DNA of 64,000 nt from Symsagittifera roscoffensis (GCF_963678635.1 NC_087071.1:1230537-1294536); one strand, 5' to 3'. Shown: positions 34,933 to 43,791, counted from the first letter of the stretch. Numbers and translations: made by a program. The notes: generated from the letters alone by a model not told the origin.

Positions 34933-35163
34933 ATGCTCTTCTCTCAAACAGTTGCTCAAATACTTATAAATTTTAAACATTTTTTTTCAATACTTGAAGC
35001 CTTTATAATATTTCTTTTTGATATACTTGAATCTTTTCTAATAATCCTAATCATTTTTTGTAACATTTTTTTAATTTTCTACACTATACTCGAACTATTC
35101 CTCCAACTTTCCAAAACCCTTGAATATATCCACAGGTACGATTTTAACAACTTGTCTAAATGA
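34933..35163 (+). CDS. Small hydrophobic ORF A, 76 aa
   Basis: A Phe/Ile/Leu-rich protein with probably two membrane segments (about residues 12-34 and 37-62). Its TGA stop overlaps the ATG of ORF B as ATGA at 35160-35163. The start codon lies inside the candidate acceptor polypyrimidine tract. In copy 2 the matching region (from 50911) has an early stop. No family is recognised. A viroporin-like accessory protein is possible, but AT-rich sequence easily yields hydrophobic ORFs. Confidence 0.4.
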   Translation: MLFSQTVAQILINFKHFFSILEAFIIFLFDILESFLIILIIFCNIFLIFYTILELFLQLSKTLEYIHRYDFNNLSK

Positions 35164-35348
35164 TACGAACAATTTTCAGTAGAACTGATATTTTTTTATT
35201 GTTTGTAATTTTCATAACATTTTTATCATCCCTCATTTTGACAATATGTAAATGTATAAAGAAAGCAATCATCACATTTGCCCTAGCAACAATTTTTCTA
35301 ATTATTTTTTTGGAAGAATATTATAATAAACATAAACCTTCCCACTAA
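35160..35348 (+). CDS. Small hydrophobic ORF B, 62 aa
   Basis: It starts within the ATGA overlap with ORF A. The predicted protein has two hydrophobic segments (about residues 11-29 and 36-51) separated by KCIKK, with a charged tail EEYYNKHK. In copy 2 the downstream half remains recognisable, but a 1-nt slip in the T run near 51175 breaks the frame. Reinitiation after ORF A is the likely route if it is translated. Function unknown. Confidence 0.4.
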   Translation: MIRTIFSRTDIFLLFVIFITFLSSLILTICKCIKKAIITFALATIFLIIFLEEYYNKHKPSH

Positions 35349-35353
35349 AGTAA

Positions 35354-36490
35354 CAATTCAAAAATCCATCAAAAATTGCTACCCAACAGTCACAGAATCA
35401 GTCTTCACCGACATCATCCCAAGATAACCAAACACCACCTTCAACTACTCAAAATCCTCAAACATCTACACGAATTTCTTTTCAAGACAATCCATACACT
35501 TTTGAAGAACGGCACGCTCGTTTATCAGAACCACTAGAACCAGTTCAACGACAAGCATCCCTAAGTGAACCAACATATAATCTTTACCCAACACTACCAC
35601 AAGAACTAAGTAGAATACGAAACCTTAGTCAAAACCAAAACACAACAGAAATAAATAGACAAATTATACATCCTCGACGAAATAGAAATTTTCAAACTCC
35701 CCGAGTTCATTTTGATATACCTCAATCCCCATCACAAACCACTCCAGAAAACACTACTGGTATCACACCAGAAACTCCTACACTTTTTTCACAACGAAGC
35801 ACTTCAAGTCTACCCTCAGACTACTTAGGTTCAACACCAACATCTGAACAAGCACGAGAAAATCCTTTTAACCCCCCAAACCTAACATCACGACTGCCAT
35901 ATTGGACTACACATTCATTCACACAAGGTGAACCAAATTTAGTCAATGACCCCATAGATATTTCTACGGATACAACAACATCCTCATCACTACCAGAAAC
36001 ATTATCACTACCATCAACACCATCAATAAGCCAATTTTCACCACCACCCTTTAACTTAAATTTTCCAAATAATCTCGACGCCAGATATCGAGAACAATCA
36101 TCAATAAATATTCCTTTAAGATTAGATTGGAATACATTCACAGCACCTCCACCATTATTTGGACAACATCAAGAAAGTAACCGCCTTCATAACTGGGCAC
36201 TTAATAGATTACAATATCGTCAAGATATTCACAACGATATCCGTGATCACAATATTCAAATACTCCAACAAAACAGTTTACAATTAAAGTTTGAAATCAC
36301 AGTTAAATTAAACAACATTACTCAACATCCCTACCCATTAAACCCACCTAACATAACAGCTCAATCACTACCACCACCGTTTATAACTACTGAAGTAATA
36401 TATAAATACGACAGATATACCAAAAACACAATTGGTTACATTACATTTTATAATCCATACTCAGGATTATCATACACATGTATATTCTAA
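35354..36490 (+). CDS. Methionine-less Pro/Ser/Thr-rich ORF, 378 codons
   Basis: This frame is open from after TAA 35351-35353 to TAA 36488-36490 and contains no ATG codon. Residues are rich in Pro, Ser, Thr, Gln and Asn for the first two thirds (for example PSTPSISQFSPPPFNL). They become more ordered near the end (LKFEITVKLNN, TEVIYKYDRYTKNTIGYITF). It overlaps the env start by 13 nt. Copy 2 keeps the whole frame open (51313-52467), also without ATG and with many third-position changes. Expression must use splicing to an upstream AUG exon or a non-AUG start. AG acceptor-like sites occur at its 5' edge (CCCAACAG, AATCAG, TCCCAAG). No family is recognised. Confidence 0.7.
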   Translation, partial: QFKNPSKIATQQSQNQSSPTSSQDNQTPPSTTQNPQTSTRISFQDNPYTFEERHARLSEPLEPVQRQASLSEPTYNLYPTLPQELSRIRNLSQNQNTTEINRQIIHPRRNRNFQTPRVHFDIPQSPSQTTPENTTGITPETPTLFSQRSTSSLPSDYLGSTPTSEQARENPFNPPNLTSRLPYWTTHSFTQGEPNLVNDPIDISTDTTTSSSLPETLSLPSTPSISQFSPPPFNLNFPNNLDARYREQSSINIPLRLDWNTFTAPPPLFGQHQESNRLHNWALNRLQYRQDIHNDIRDHNIQILQQNSLQLKFEITVKLNNITQHPYPLNPPNITAQSLPPPFITTEVIYKYDRYTKNTIGYITFYNPYSGLSYTCIF

Positions 36491-39096
36491 AATTATTAAT
36501 TTTTCTCCAACTCCTTTTTCTAATAACCTCAAACCAAAACATAAACCCTTCCCCTCGTACAGGACCACAAGATTTATTAGTAACACATTACGATTGTGAA
36601 GAAAATGAACAAAAAACACTACATAAATATGCAATAAATCAAGTATCACAATGTGAAACAGAACCACAAGCTATAGAAACCACAGATATAATAGCAACAC
36701 TCTATTCAAAAGCCCGAGCAACAACAGTTACAGGTTATAAATTCACAGCGACATTTTCCGAAAAGAAAGTACATTGTTCACAAGTCTCCAACGGCAACAA
36801 AAACAGACTTGACCATGAATCATTCTATCAAAGTAATATAGAACGCCTTTTACATCTCAATCCCGACGATTGTAAAAATGAATTACTTAGACTAAACATC
36901 ACACAAAATAAAAACTCCCAAAGAAAATTAGTTAATTTTCAAGTTTTTTCAGACTCTGTACACCAATCACAACTTGAAAGACACCAAGGACATATAAAAC
37001 TAGACGAAAAATACCCGTATAACGGCGCACACGGACGATTAACCTATGACCTACATGATAAACATTGGATACCACACATTGGTATAAATAACCCATCAAA
37101 CTGCAAAGCAGACACGAAAAATAAAGGATACCAAGAAATAATGTTTTTCGATTGGAAAATACAACTCGAAAAAATACAACTCACACGAGATTTATCTGAT
37201 AATACAATGATCTATCAAGGAATCCGACTACCTTGTAAAAATGATCAAGGATATTGCGACCCTACAACAAGAACACAAGCAACAATTGTTTGGTTCCCCG
37301 AAGATACATGTACAACATTTCAAGTAGCAAAAATACACGCTCGTATGATAAAATTTCACGAAAAATATTTTATACAATCAATTCCATATGAACAAGTCCA
37401 TCCATCACGCAAACTAAGTTCCGATTTTAGAAACATAGACAATATAGAAAATAAATTGACACGTTTTCAAATATATCAAGAAACAGAACTTGCATGTAAA
37501 TACAGGAATCCACTTCACAGAACACAATACTCTGAAACATTAGTTGAATACGAAAAAGGATTCGACATGACCACTGGAAAAGTAAAAATCGACCCATATG
37601 CCACAGGTCATCCTCTAAACGAAGGAACATCCTATATACCAGTTAATTTTGAAAAAAGCAACGGACAACCTGGTGGACATCTAAAACCTTATGACACCAG
37701 AAGCACACGCTTACAAGAATTATCACTAATGAATACTACATATTTCGGTAATATCCACTATGATATTCATTTGGATATGAAACTAGACTATACAATTAGC
37801 CGCATTTTTCAAGAAATGTCACTCTCCGAATTAGAAACACTACACCAACTATGTGAATTAGAACGAACACAAATATTACAATCACTTGCACTAGCAGTAT
37901 TAAAAATACCCTACGCAGGATACTTATTATCAGGAAATAGATCAAATTTTTTAGACTACGAAGGAAACATCTTATGGTTTTATACTTGTACCAAAAAAGT
38001 ATCACCACTATACGTTTTTGAAGATAAACGATGTTATAAAAGAATCCCTATCTTTTATAAGAATAAAGTACATTTCGTGGATACACTTTCACGAAGAACC
38101 TATTTCTGGGATACCGCAGTCCCATGTGGATCAGAAAATAGCCACAATGTAGTACAACTAAACCCTGATGAAAATAAATATTATCTTCTCACTCCATATC
38201 CCACATTAATGCAATCACTCAAAAAATTTTCACCAGAAAGCATTCGCGCTATCGCTCGAAACCCAAATATAGACTTACAATCAATAGGAATCTATTCAAA
38301 ATCAGATATTCAACATCACATTAGAACACAACAATTCCAAGAATTATTAACACAAATGGACACTATACAAAGACAATCAATAGACCAAAATTTACGCAAA
38401 CTTGCAGAAACCGCAGGATTTGCCGATATCTACACGCAAGACTATAGCGGATATTTTAAAGACATTAAAGATTATATATATCTAAACGGTGAAAAATACC
38501 GTCCCCAAGATATATCACCAATTAACATTTTTAGCTTTGTTACACTCAAAAATGAGATCCTCGATTTTCTAGGATGGCCCTACTACATCTTAGAAAAATT
38601 GACTATTTTATACGCAATGTTTAACTTTATTGGATTTCTTTTCTCACTTTTAAAAGGAATCTACAACACATGTGCTATACACACACAAGTAAATAGACAA
38701 GCAAGCGTAGCACGCATACTCTTTGCAGGATTTTTTGGAATTTTTTCCACATCTATAAACAAAATTCTTTTAGACGCACAAATAAAAGAATATAACACAA
38801 AAATAACAACACGACAAAATACATACGACGAAGAACATAACAATGTCGACACACAGCCAACGGCACCACAATTACCACCCCTACCAAATAACCATCCACT
38901 ATCCCTAGTCCCACGAAATTTCCGAAATTTAGCAATCACACATAATCCAAATTTTCGACTCAATACATCGCAAAGTCCCGTCCAACATATAATGACACAT
39001 CAATCACAAGATGATAATACTTATGAACAAATTATTGAACAGCCCCATACCACCGCTTTTCAATCTCAAAATAATAATTTTTTTAGCCCACGATGA
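36478..39096 (+). CDS. env: Env-like glycoprotein, 872 aa
   Basis: A putative envelope fusion glycoprotein acting at the virion or cell surface. The N-terminus is a signal peptide (ILKLLIFLQLLFLI). A long ectodomain with many Cys follows (for example YDCEEN near residue 38, and LPC..YC..EDTC around 255-280). Near the C-terminus there is a hydrophobic anchor about 706-730, a second hydrophobic stretch about 744-760 and a cytoplasmic Pro/Gln-rich tail. No clear furin site is seen. The spacing of early Cys residues and the overall layout recall the glycoproteins of chuvirus-like and other negative-strand viruses captured by arthropod LTR elements. This is pattern memory, not a search. ATG 36478 precedes the signal peptide directly. 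Its TGA stop overlaps the ORF3 ATG. Copy 2 is broken in three places. Confidence 0.75.
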   Translation: MYILKLLIFLQLLFLITSNQNINPSPRTGPQDLLVTHYDCEENEQKTLHKYAINQVSQCETEPQAIETTDIIATLYSKARATTVTGYKFTATFSEKKVHCSQVSNGNKNRLDHESFYQSNIERLLHLNPDDCKNELLRLNITQNKNSQRKLVNFQVFSDSVHQSQLERHQGHIKLDEKYPYNGAHGRLTYDLHDKHWIPHIGINNPSNCKADTKNKGYQEIMFFDWKIQLEKIQLTRDLSDNTMIYQGIRLPCKNDQGYCDPTTRTQATIVWFPEDTCTTFQVAKIHARMIKFHEKYFIQSIPYEQVHPSRKLSSDFRNIDNIENKLTRFQIYQETELACKYRNPLHRTQYSETLVEYEKGFDMTTGKVKIDPYATGHPLNEGTSYIPVNFEKSNGQPGGHLKPYDTRSTRLQELSLMNTTYFGNIHYDIHLDMKLDYTISRIFQEMSLSELETLHQLCELERTQILQSLALAVLKIPYAGYLLSGNRSNFLDYEGNILWFYTCTKKVSPLYVFEDKRCYKRIPIFYKNKVHFVDTLSRRTYFWDTAVPCGSENSHNVVQLNPDENKYYLLTPYPTLMQSLKKFSPESIRAIARNPNIDLQSIGIYSKSDIQHHIRTQQFQELLTQMDTIQRQSIDQNLRKLAETAGFADIYTQDYSGYFKDIKDYIYLNGEKYRPQDISPINIFSFVTLKNEILDFLGWPYYILEKLTILYAMFNFIGFLFSLLKGIYNTCAIHTQVNRQASVARILFAGFFGIFSTSINKILLDAQIKEYNTKITTRQNTYDEEHNNVDTQPTAPQLPPLPNNHPLSLVPRNFRNLAITHNPNFRLNTSQSPVQHIMTHQSQDDNTYEQIIEQPHTTAFQSQNNNFFSPR

Positions 39097-40892
39097 GCCG
39101 CCAACTTGGATCACTACACCGATCAAATTCCCATCCAACCAATCTTACCTCTCAAATCCCAATCATACCACTTTTTGCTTTTCCGCCACCCGATTTTCCA
39201 TCTAGCAATGTAACATCAGGCATGAATTCCGACACTAACTCACATATTTCAGTTTTATACTCCATCTCACAGCTAAATAATCCGAATATTGAAACCCCCG
39301 ATGAATTTGCCGACTCAGAACCATCTCCATCCAATAATTTTCATAACCCTTCTAATTTTTCTCAACCTCCTTTTCAACCCATATTGTCAAATAACCCTGA
39401 CCCAATCACTCCCACACCTTCTTATGCTTCCCAAGTTACCCCAACCTACTCCTCATACCATTCTGACCAATCATCTCATTCTCCAGACACCCCCCGAATC
39501 TCCCCAGAACTAGATAATTTTATTACCCTCCAACAACAACCCTACCACCTTAACACCCCGACCATAAACCAAATCTCCTCCACTACAAATTCATCCAATC
39601 CCCCTACACCCTCTTCAAATTATACTGAATCATTAACACCATCATCCACATCCACTATATCTACACTAAACACTAATAGAGCTTACCGCACTTTTAAAAG
39701 AAAATTCCCCAACCATCCTTTCCCAGCAAAACCAGGAACAGCCCGTGAATACATCAACCACCCCCAGCATACTAACACTAAAGAATTTTTAGCTATCACT
39801 TTACCCTCATTTCCACAATACACCTTAAACACCCCTCACGACGCTAACGAAACACGCAACTTTGTAGATGAATACGTTTTAATGCCCACTCTCTCTTGGA
39901 CCTCATACTATCATTTCACTAACCCTCTTTGCTTACCTTTATCCAACACTTCCATCGACATAGAACGAAACAAAGACATGCTATATCGACTAACTACACC
40001 GCTAACCGCTAGACAGTTTACTTACGTTGGATATAAAAAATCACTAAAAATACACACTGCACCTAGAGCTAATGAATATACACTAGAATACTACGATCAC
40101 AACATCATCAGAGCTAACCAAGATCAATTCTTAGACGACGATCGCTTCGCTAATCCACAAATCACCGAGAAATTTTTCATCAAGACACCATATGTATTTA
40201 CACTAAACATCTTCGACCGAAAGTTTGATCACATTATTTCAGAAGCACTAACAAACACACAAGCATACGAAAGTTTTAAAGAACGCTTCCAAATCTTTTC
40301 ACTAACCTTTCACTTCCTTGCACCACACGAAAGAGATTTGCACTGCTCACATGATATTATGTTGCGCACTAAACAAACACATACATACAGTTACTATCGT
40401 TTCATCCAAAATCACTTTGACCTCCACACACCCTCTAGACAACCACACCATCGTTTTCAATTCATCAATTCAAAATACACTTCACCGTATTTCCTAAATT
40501 TCACATATTGTATTAAAGACACTAACCTTCATGGTATTCTTCGTAATTATGACCCCATAACCCAAATGTACATTTTCTGCCCCATCACCAAGACCTTCAA
40601 CGCCGAAGAATCCCGACCCTTCCTTATCCCGCACGAGTTCCTACAACCTATAGAAATCCCAATTTTAGAATTCATCCACAACACTAAATTTAACCACAAA
40701 TTATATAACTTAATCCAAAACACACCTTATGAGTTTGCAGTAGGCACTGAAGAACTAACCACTATTAAGGCACTTCAATTGCTTTGGCCACTGCTTCAGA
40801 CTAAAAATATCATCCGCATTCTAGCTAAACTACTAACAACTTCAGAACTAATTCACGACATCTTCCCCCACGGTTTTTTCCCCGACGACTAA
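39093..40892 (+). CDS. ORF3: unknown accessory protein, 599 aa
   Basis: It starts in an ATGA overlap with the env stop (39093-39096), which suggests termination-reinitiation. Residues 1-200 are low-complexity and Ser/Pro/Thr/Asn-rich. From about 205 (RTFKRKFPNHPFPAKPG) a globular part rich in aromatic residues, His and Phe follows, ending IFPHGFFPDD. There is no signal peptide and no clear membrane segment. No family is recognised. The globular half is better conserved in copy 2 than the disordered half, which fits a real protein domain. In copy 2 a 1-nt deletion after SNTHID breaks it. A splice donor lies three bases after its stop. The type of function cannot be told. Confidence 0.7.
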   Translation: MSRQLGSLHRSNSHPTNLTSQIPIIPLFAFPPPDFPSSNVTSGMNSDTNSHISVLYSISQLNNPNIETPDEFADSEPSPSNNFHNPSNFSQPPFQPILSNNPDPITPTPSYASQVTPTYSSYHSDQSSHSPDTPRISPELDNFITLQQQPYHLNTPTINQISSTTNSSNPPTPSSNYTESLTPSSTSTISTLNTNRAYRTFKRKFPNHPFPAKPGTAREYINHPQHTNTKEFLAITLPSFPQYTLNTPHDANETRNFVDEYVLMPTLSWTSYYHFTNPLCLPLSNTSIDIERNKDMLYRLTTPLTARQFTYVGYKKSLKIHTAPRANEYTLEYYDHNIIRANQDQFLDDDRFANPQITEKFFIKTPYVFTLNIFDRKFDHIISEALTNTQAYESFKERFQIFSLTFHFLAPHERDLHCSHDIMLRTKQTHTYSYYRFIQNHFDLHTPSRQPHHRFQFINSKYTSPYFLNFTYCIKDTNLHGILRNYDPITQMYIFCPITKTFNAEESRPFLIPHEFLQPIEIPILEFIHNTKFNHKLYNLIQNTPYEFAVGTEELTTIKALQLLWPLLQTKNIIRILAKLLTTSELIHDIFPHGFFPDD

Positions 40893-40895
40893 CAG

Positions 40896-40974
40896 GTAAG
40901 TATGAATTAAATAAATATTACTAACTAATTAAAATATTAAAAAACTCACCATTCTTTATTCATGTTTTCTTTAG
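40896..40974 (+). other. Predicted intron directly after the ORF3 stop
   Basis: The donor CAG|GTAAGTAT starts at 40896, three bases after the ORF3 TAA. The branch point TACTAAC is at 40919-40925. The acceptor CATGTTTTCTTTAG ends at 40974. The 79-nt size matches short host introns. A second acceptor with its own TACTAAC (41240-41246) and CATTCGCACAG ending at 41274 could give a 379-nt alternative. In copy 2 the donor GT is changed to GA. Confidence 0.65.
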
Positions 40975-42026
40975 ATTTTTAGCCTTCATCCTAGATCATC
41001 TGAAAAATTCACAAAAGAAAAATAAAAAATAGCAAACTTCTTCAAAACTGTTTAAGACCCTATTAAACTTTTGCACCAACAATTAAATAAATATAATACC
41101 AATGCAGTAAATTAATTTATAAATTTTCCCCCAAAAGCAGTAAATCAAATTATGATGAAAATTTGTATCTTAAAATTCCCCCATAACTAGCAGTAAATTT
41201 CCAAATTCTATGCAGTAAATTAATAAAATGCAATTGCAGTACTAACCTTTTGATATTTTCATTCATTCGCACAGAAATTCTATCCACACTCGCACAGCTC
41301 GCCCACGAAGAATTGTTTAAAATAATGAATTTCAGTTTCAAGTTTTCACACTCAACAACTCTAACATATAATAACATGTTTCAAACTTTCCTTTAACCCG
41401 GTTGGAAAGGAATCATATACTAAACAAAACTAACCAACGCAGCTTACTAAATACCACAAATCATAGAATAACAGCATGACTAAGAAAAGGAAACCAACGG
41501 TACCCAAACCGGATTAACCCAGTTTAAAACTGGATAATTTATTCTTTTGAAGACTATTACAAAGTCTTAGAAAGAAATAATAAAACACAAAAAAGTCGAA
41601 AGATAAACCCATACCACAAACAATTTGCTTTTTGGAAAAAGTACATAACCAACAAGACATAAGTAAGACCACAACAAACCCAACATAAAACGTTGTCACA
41701 TAACAGGACCCCTCACAAAAACCGCATGAAATTATACTCCCACACCTGGCCTAACCCACCAGGAAGGACGTCCTGAGCATGCTCTATAGCCGGCCTAACC
41801 CACCGCGCTACATCCACGCTTTGTGACCACACCTTTATTTTTAATAAGAGCTACTCAAGGGTGAGTAACTCTTCAAAATAACCGAACTAAAACAAAAAGC
41901 TTTTGTGAAAACAACTAACTAAAATCATTATTAAAAAAAATATTAAATTAATAAAAGTTTTATAAAATGTAAAATCACATGATGCAATATATAGATCAGA
42001 ATACAACACCAAGGACGAACATCAAA
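40975..42026 (+). other. Long 3' noncoding region of copy 1
   Basis: Conserved in copy 2 and in the two inverted fragments downstream. It contains five GCAGTA(AAT)-type motifs (about 41105-41242), a TACTAAC-type acceptor ending 41274 and a 23-codon ORF starting MNF (41325-41396) that recurs in other copies. It also has the short palindromes CCAGTTTAAAACTGG and GGACGTCC, and a stretch with GGGTGAGTAACTC. It is cut by the N gap at 42027. The region matching the last 0.45 kb before the copy 2 LTR is missing. Confidence 0.6.
41325..41396 (+). CDS. Conserved micro-ORF, 23 aa (MNF...FQTF)
   Basis: A 23-codon ORF 50 nt after the distal splice acceptor. Related ORFs with the same MNF start and FQTF end occur in the right inverted fragment (62736-62807, 23 aa) and in the left inverted fragment on the minus strand, where the frame runs on past the FQTF motif. 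Copy 2 has a stop after nine codons. It may be chance conservation of noncoding sequence; no function is proposed. Confidence 0.25.
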   Translation: MNFSFKFSHSTTLTYNNMFQTFL

Positions 42027-42226
42027 NNNNNNNNNNNNNNNNNNNNNNNNNNNNNNNNNNNNNNNNNNNNNNNNNNNNNNNNNNNNNNNNNNNNNNNNNN
42101 NNNNNNNNNNNNNNNNNNNNNNNNNNNNNNNNNNNNNNNNNNNNNNNNNNNNNNNNNNNNNNNNNNNNNNNNNNNNNNNNNNNNNNNNNNNNNNNNNNNN
42201 NNNNNNNNNNNNNNNNNNNNNNNNNN
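42027..42226. other. Assembly gap (200 N) hiding the LTR between copies
   Basis: Copy 1 breaks at sequence matching about 58000 of copy 2. Copy 2 resumes at sequence matching 24538 of copy 1. Even with one shared LTR, the missing part should be close to 1 kb (about 0.45 kb of 3' region, 0.41 kb LTR, 0.13 kb leader). The 200 N is therefore probably a placeholder length, and the true arrangement is unproven. Confidence 0.85.
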
Positions 42227-43350
42227 ACTCAATAGATCAGTGCCAATATTCCGAACGATAATAGAACTACCCGGAATTAGAAGAAGACCTCGAACCAGAG
42301 ACGACATACGACAAAGTAGAAACTTACCAAGTACTTACCATGATAGTACGGCAAAAGCCAACACAAACTTTTATATTTAGAATCTTATTAGCAATGAATT
42401 TAGATTTTCATTTGCAAACATAAAATCTTGAAGTCAATCTTCATGATCATTTCAGGCGCTAAACAAAATTATCAATATACAATAACGATTGATAAAAAGA
42501 TCTTAGATCGTTTTCCTAAATTCTGCAGTATTATATAAAAAACATGTTTGGAAAATATTTATTGAAAAACAAAACAAAAATTAGTAGCATGACAATAAAT
42601 TGTTAGTAATCATAAAAATCATTTGTAGTCCCAGCTTCATCACCTAAACATAAAAGCAATCTTAAGCTCACTTATATCATTAAAAAACTAAAATTTTTAA
42701 GCAATTTAAACCATTTTAAACTTAAATTCACTTAATTTTAAAATCAGATCAACAAGGCTTATCCTTGGATCTAAATTAATTTTTCTATTTTATTAAATTT
42801 AAAAACTTGATCATCAAGGCCTATCCTTGGATCAAAAAGAACAATTTTGTTCTCCCCCACCCACTTAGCTAGTGTCTAACGACCTCAAACGTCGATTCAC
42901 TATCCAACCCTTTCAAAAAAACCCAAGACTAATAGAAATTTTTGAACAAAACTAATCATTCAAATTAGGATAAACAGTGAAGAACTTCGGTTATTCATCC
43001 TTCACTTGAACCCCCCTCTTACCAGACCCAGGATAAATCTTAGACTTAGTAAGTTTAAAATAGTATCTAACGAACTACTCGCGTTCTAATTATACCTGAA
43101 CCTTGTGGATCGATTTACTATTCTCCAACCCTTGAACACAATCACTACCCCTAAGTAAGATTAAGTAAGTTAACACCTTAGCTTATACTAGTCACGAGAA
43201 AGTAAAAATCTTTCTTCGGAATAGATATACTTTTCTCTCCAACCCTGAACAAATAGACCCAGGTTAAGCTAACCAAAAAATCGTAAGGACTAACAGTTTA
43301 AGCAAATAGAAATCACTTAACAACCTTTTGCACCCGTCATCCTATAGCTT
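42227..43350 (+). other. 5' leader of copy 2
   Basis: It matches 24538-25667 of copy 1, including both twin hairpins (42747-42771 and 42809-42833) and the GTAAG-type splice donors. The C run is shorter than in copy 1. Its PBS and LTR lie in the gap. Confidence 0.7.
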
Positions 43351-43777
43351 ATGTCATTTAAAAACCTAGGAAATAAACAAACAATCGTTTTACACAATTG
43401 TGAAATAGATAACAAAAAATACGACCTTGTAATCACACCTCATACACAAACAGTTGGATACATTCGAACAAAACGACAAACACTAAAGAGAAAAATAATA
43501 ACCAAACAAAGACAAATAACACGAAAAAGATTTTCCAAAAATAGAAACGCATTCTCAGAATCAGAAGCCAGCAATTTAGACGAACTTTTAAATTAAAAGA
43601 ATCCATTGATAAAAATTGCCCCATTCACGATCACTTATATTTTTCCGACTCAGAAACAACATCAAATTCATCAAAAAGAGGAAAAAGAAGAATAAAAAAA
43701 CAATATAAACACAAACCAGTACACTTATATAATTGGAATCAACCAATTAGACACATCGATAAATACCTATTAACAGT
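43351..43777 (+). pseudogene. ORF0 of copy 2, frameshifted
   Basis: The first 75 or so codons match ORF0 of copy 1 closely, including the Arg/Lys-rich stretch. A small deletion near 43588 then shifts the frame and gives a stop at 43594-43596. The remaining sequence is still recognisable, down to the overlap with gag. Confidence 0.75.
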
Positions 43778-43791
43778 CATTAAACGAAAAA

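Larger units (their letters stand above)
24002..42026 (+). mobile_element. Env-bearing Ty3/gypsy-type endogenous retroelement, copy 1 (intact ORFs, 3' LTR in gap)
   Basis: The order is 5' LTR, PBS, leader, ORF0, gag-pol, two small membrane ORFs, a methionine-less Pro/Ser ORF, env, ORF3 and a long 3' region that runs into the N gap. Integrase lies after RNase H, which is the Ty3/gypsy and retrovirus order, not Ty1/copia. A GPY/F module and D,D35E spacing support Metaviridae. At about 18 kb it is roughly two to three times the usual length for the group. The coding strand is visibly A-rich and G-poor throughout. No ORF is interrupted, so this copy may be young or still under selection. The 3' LTR is not visible because the assembly gap begins about 1.1 kb after ORF3. 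Confidence 0.9.

Noticed and set aside
35160-35420. Ribosomal frameshift from ORF B into the methionine-less ORF
   Set aside because: In copy 1 ORF B stops at 35348 and the target frame has a TAA at 35351-35353, so there is no overlap for slippage.
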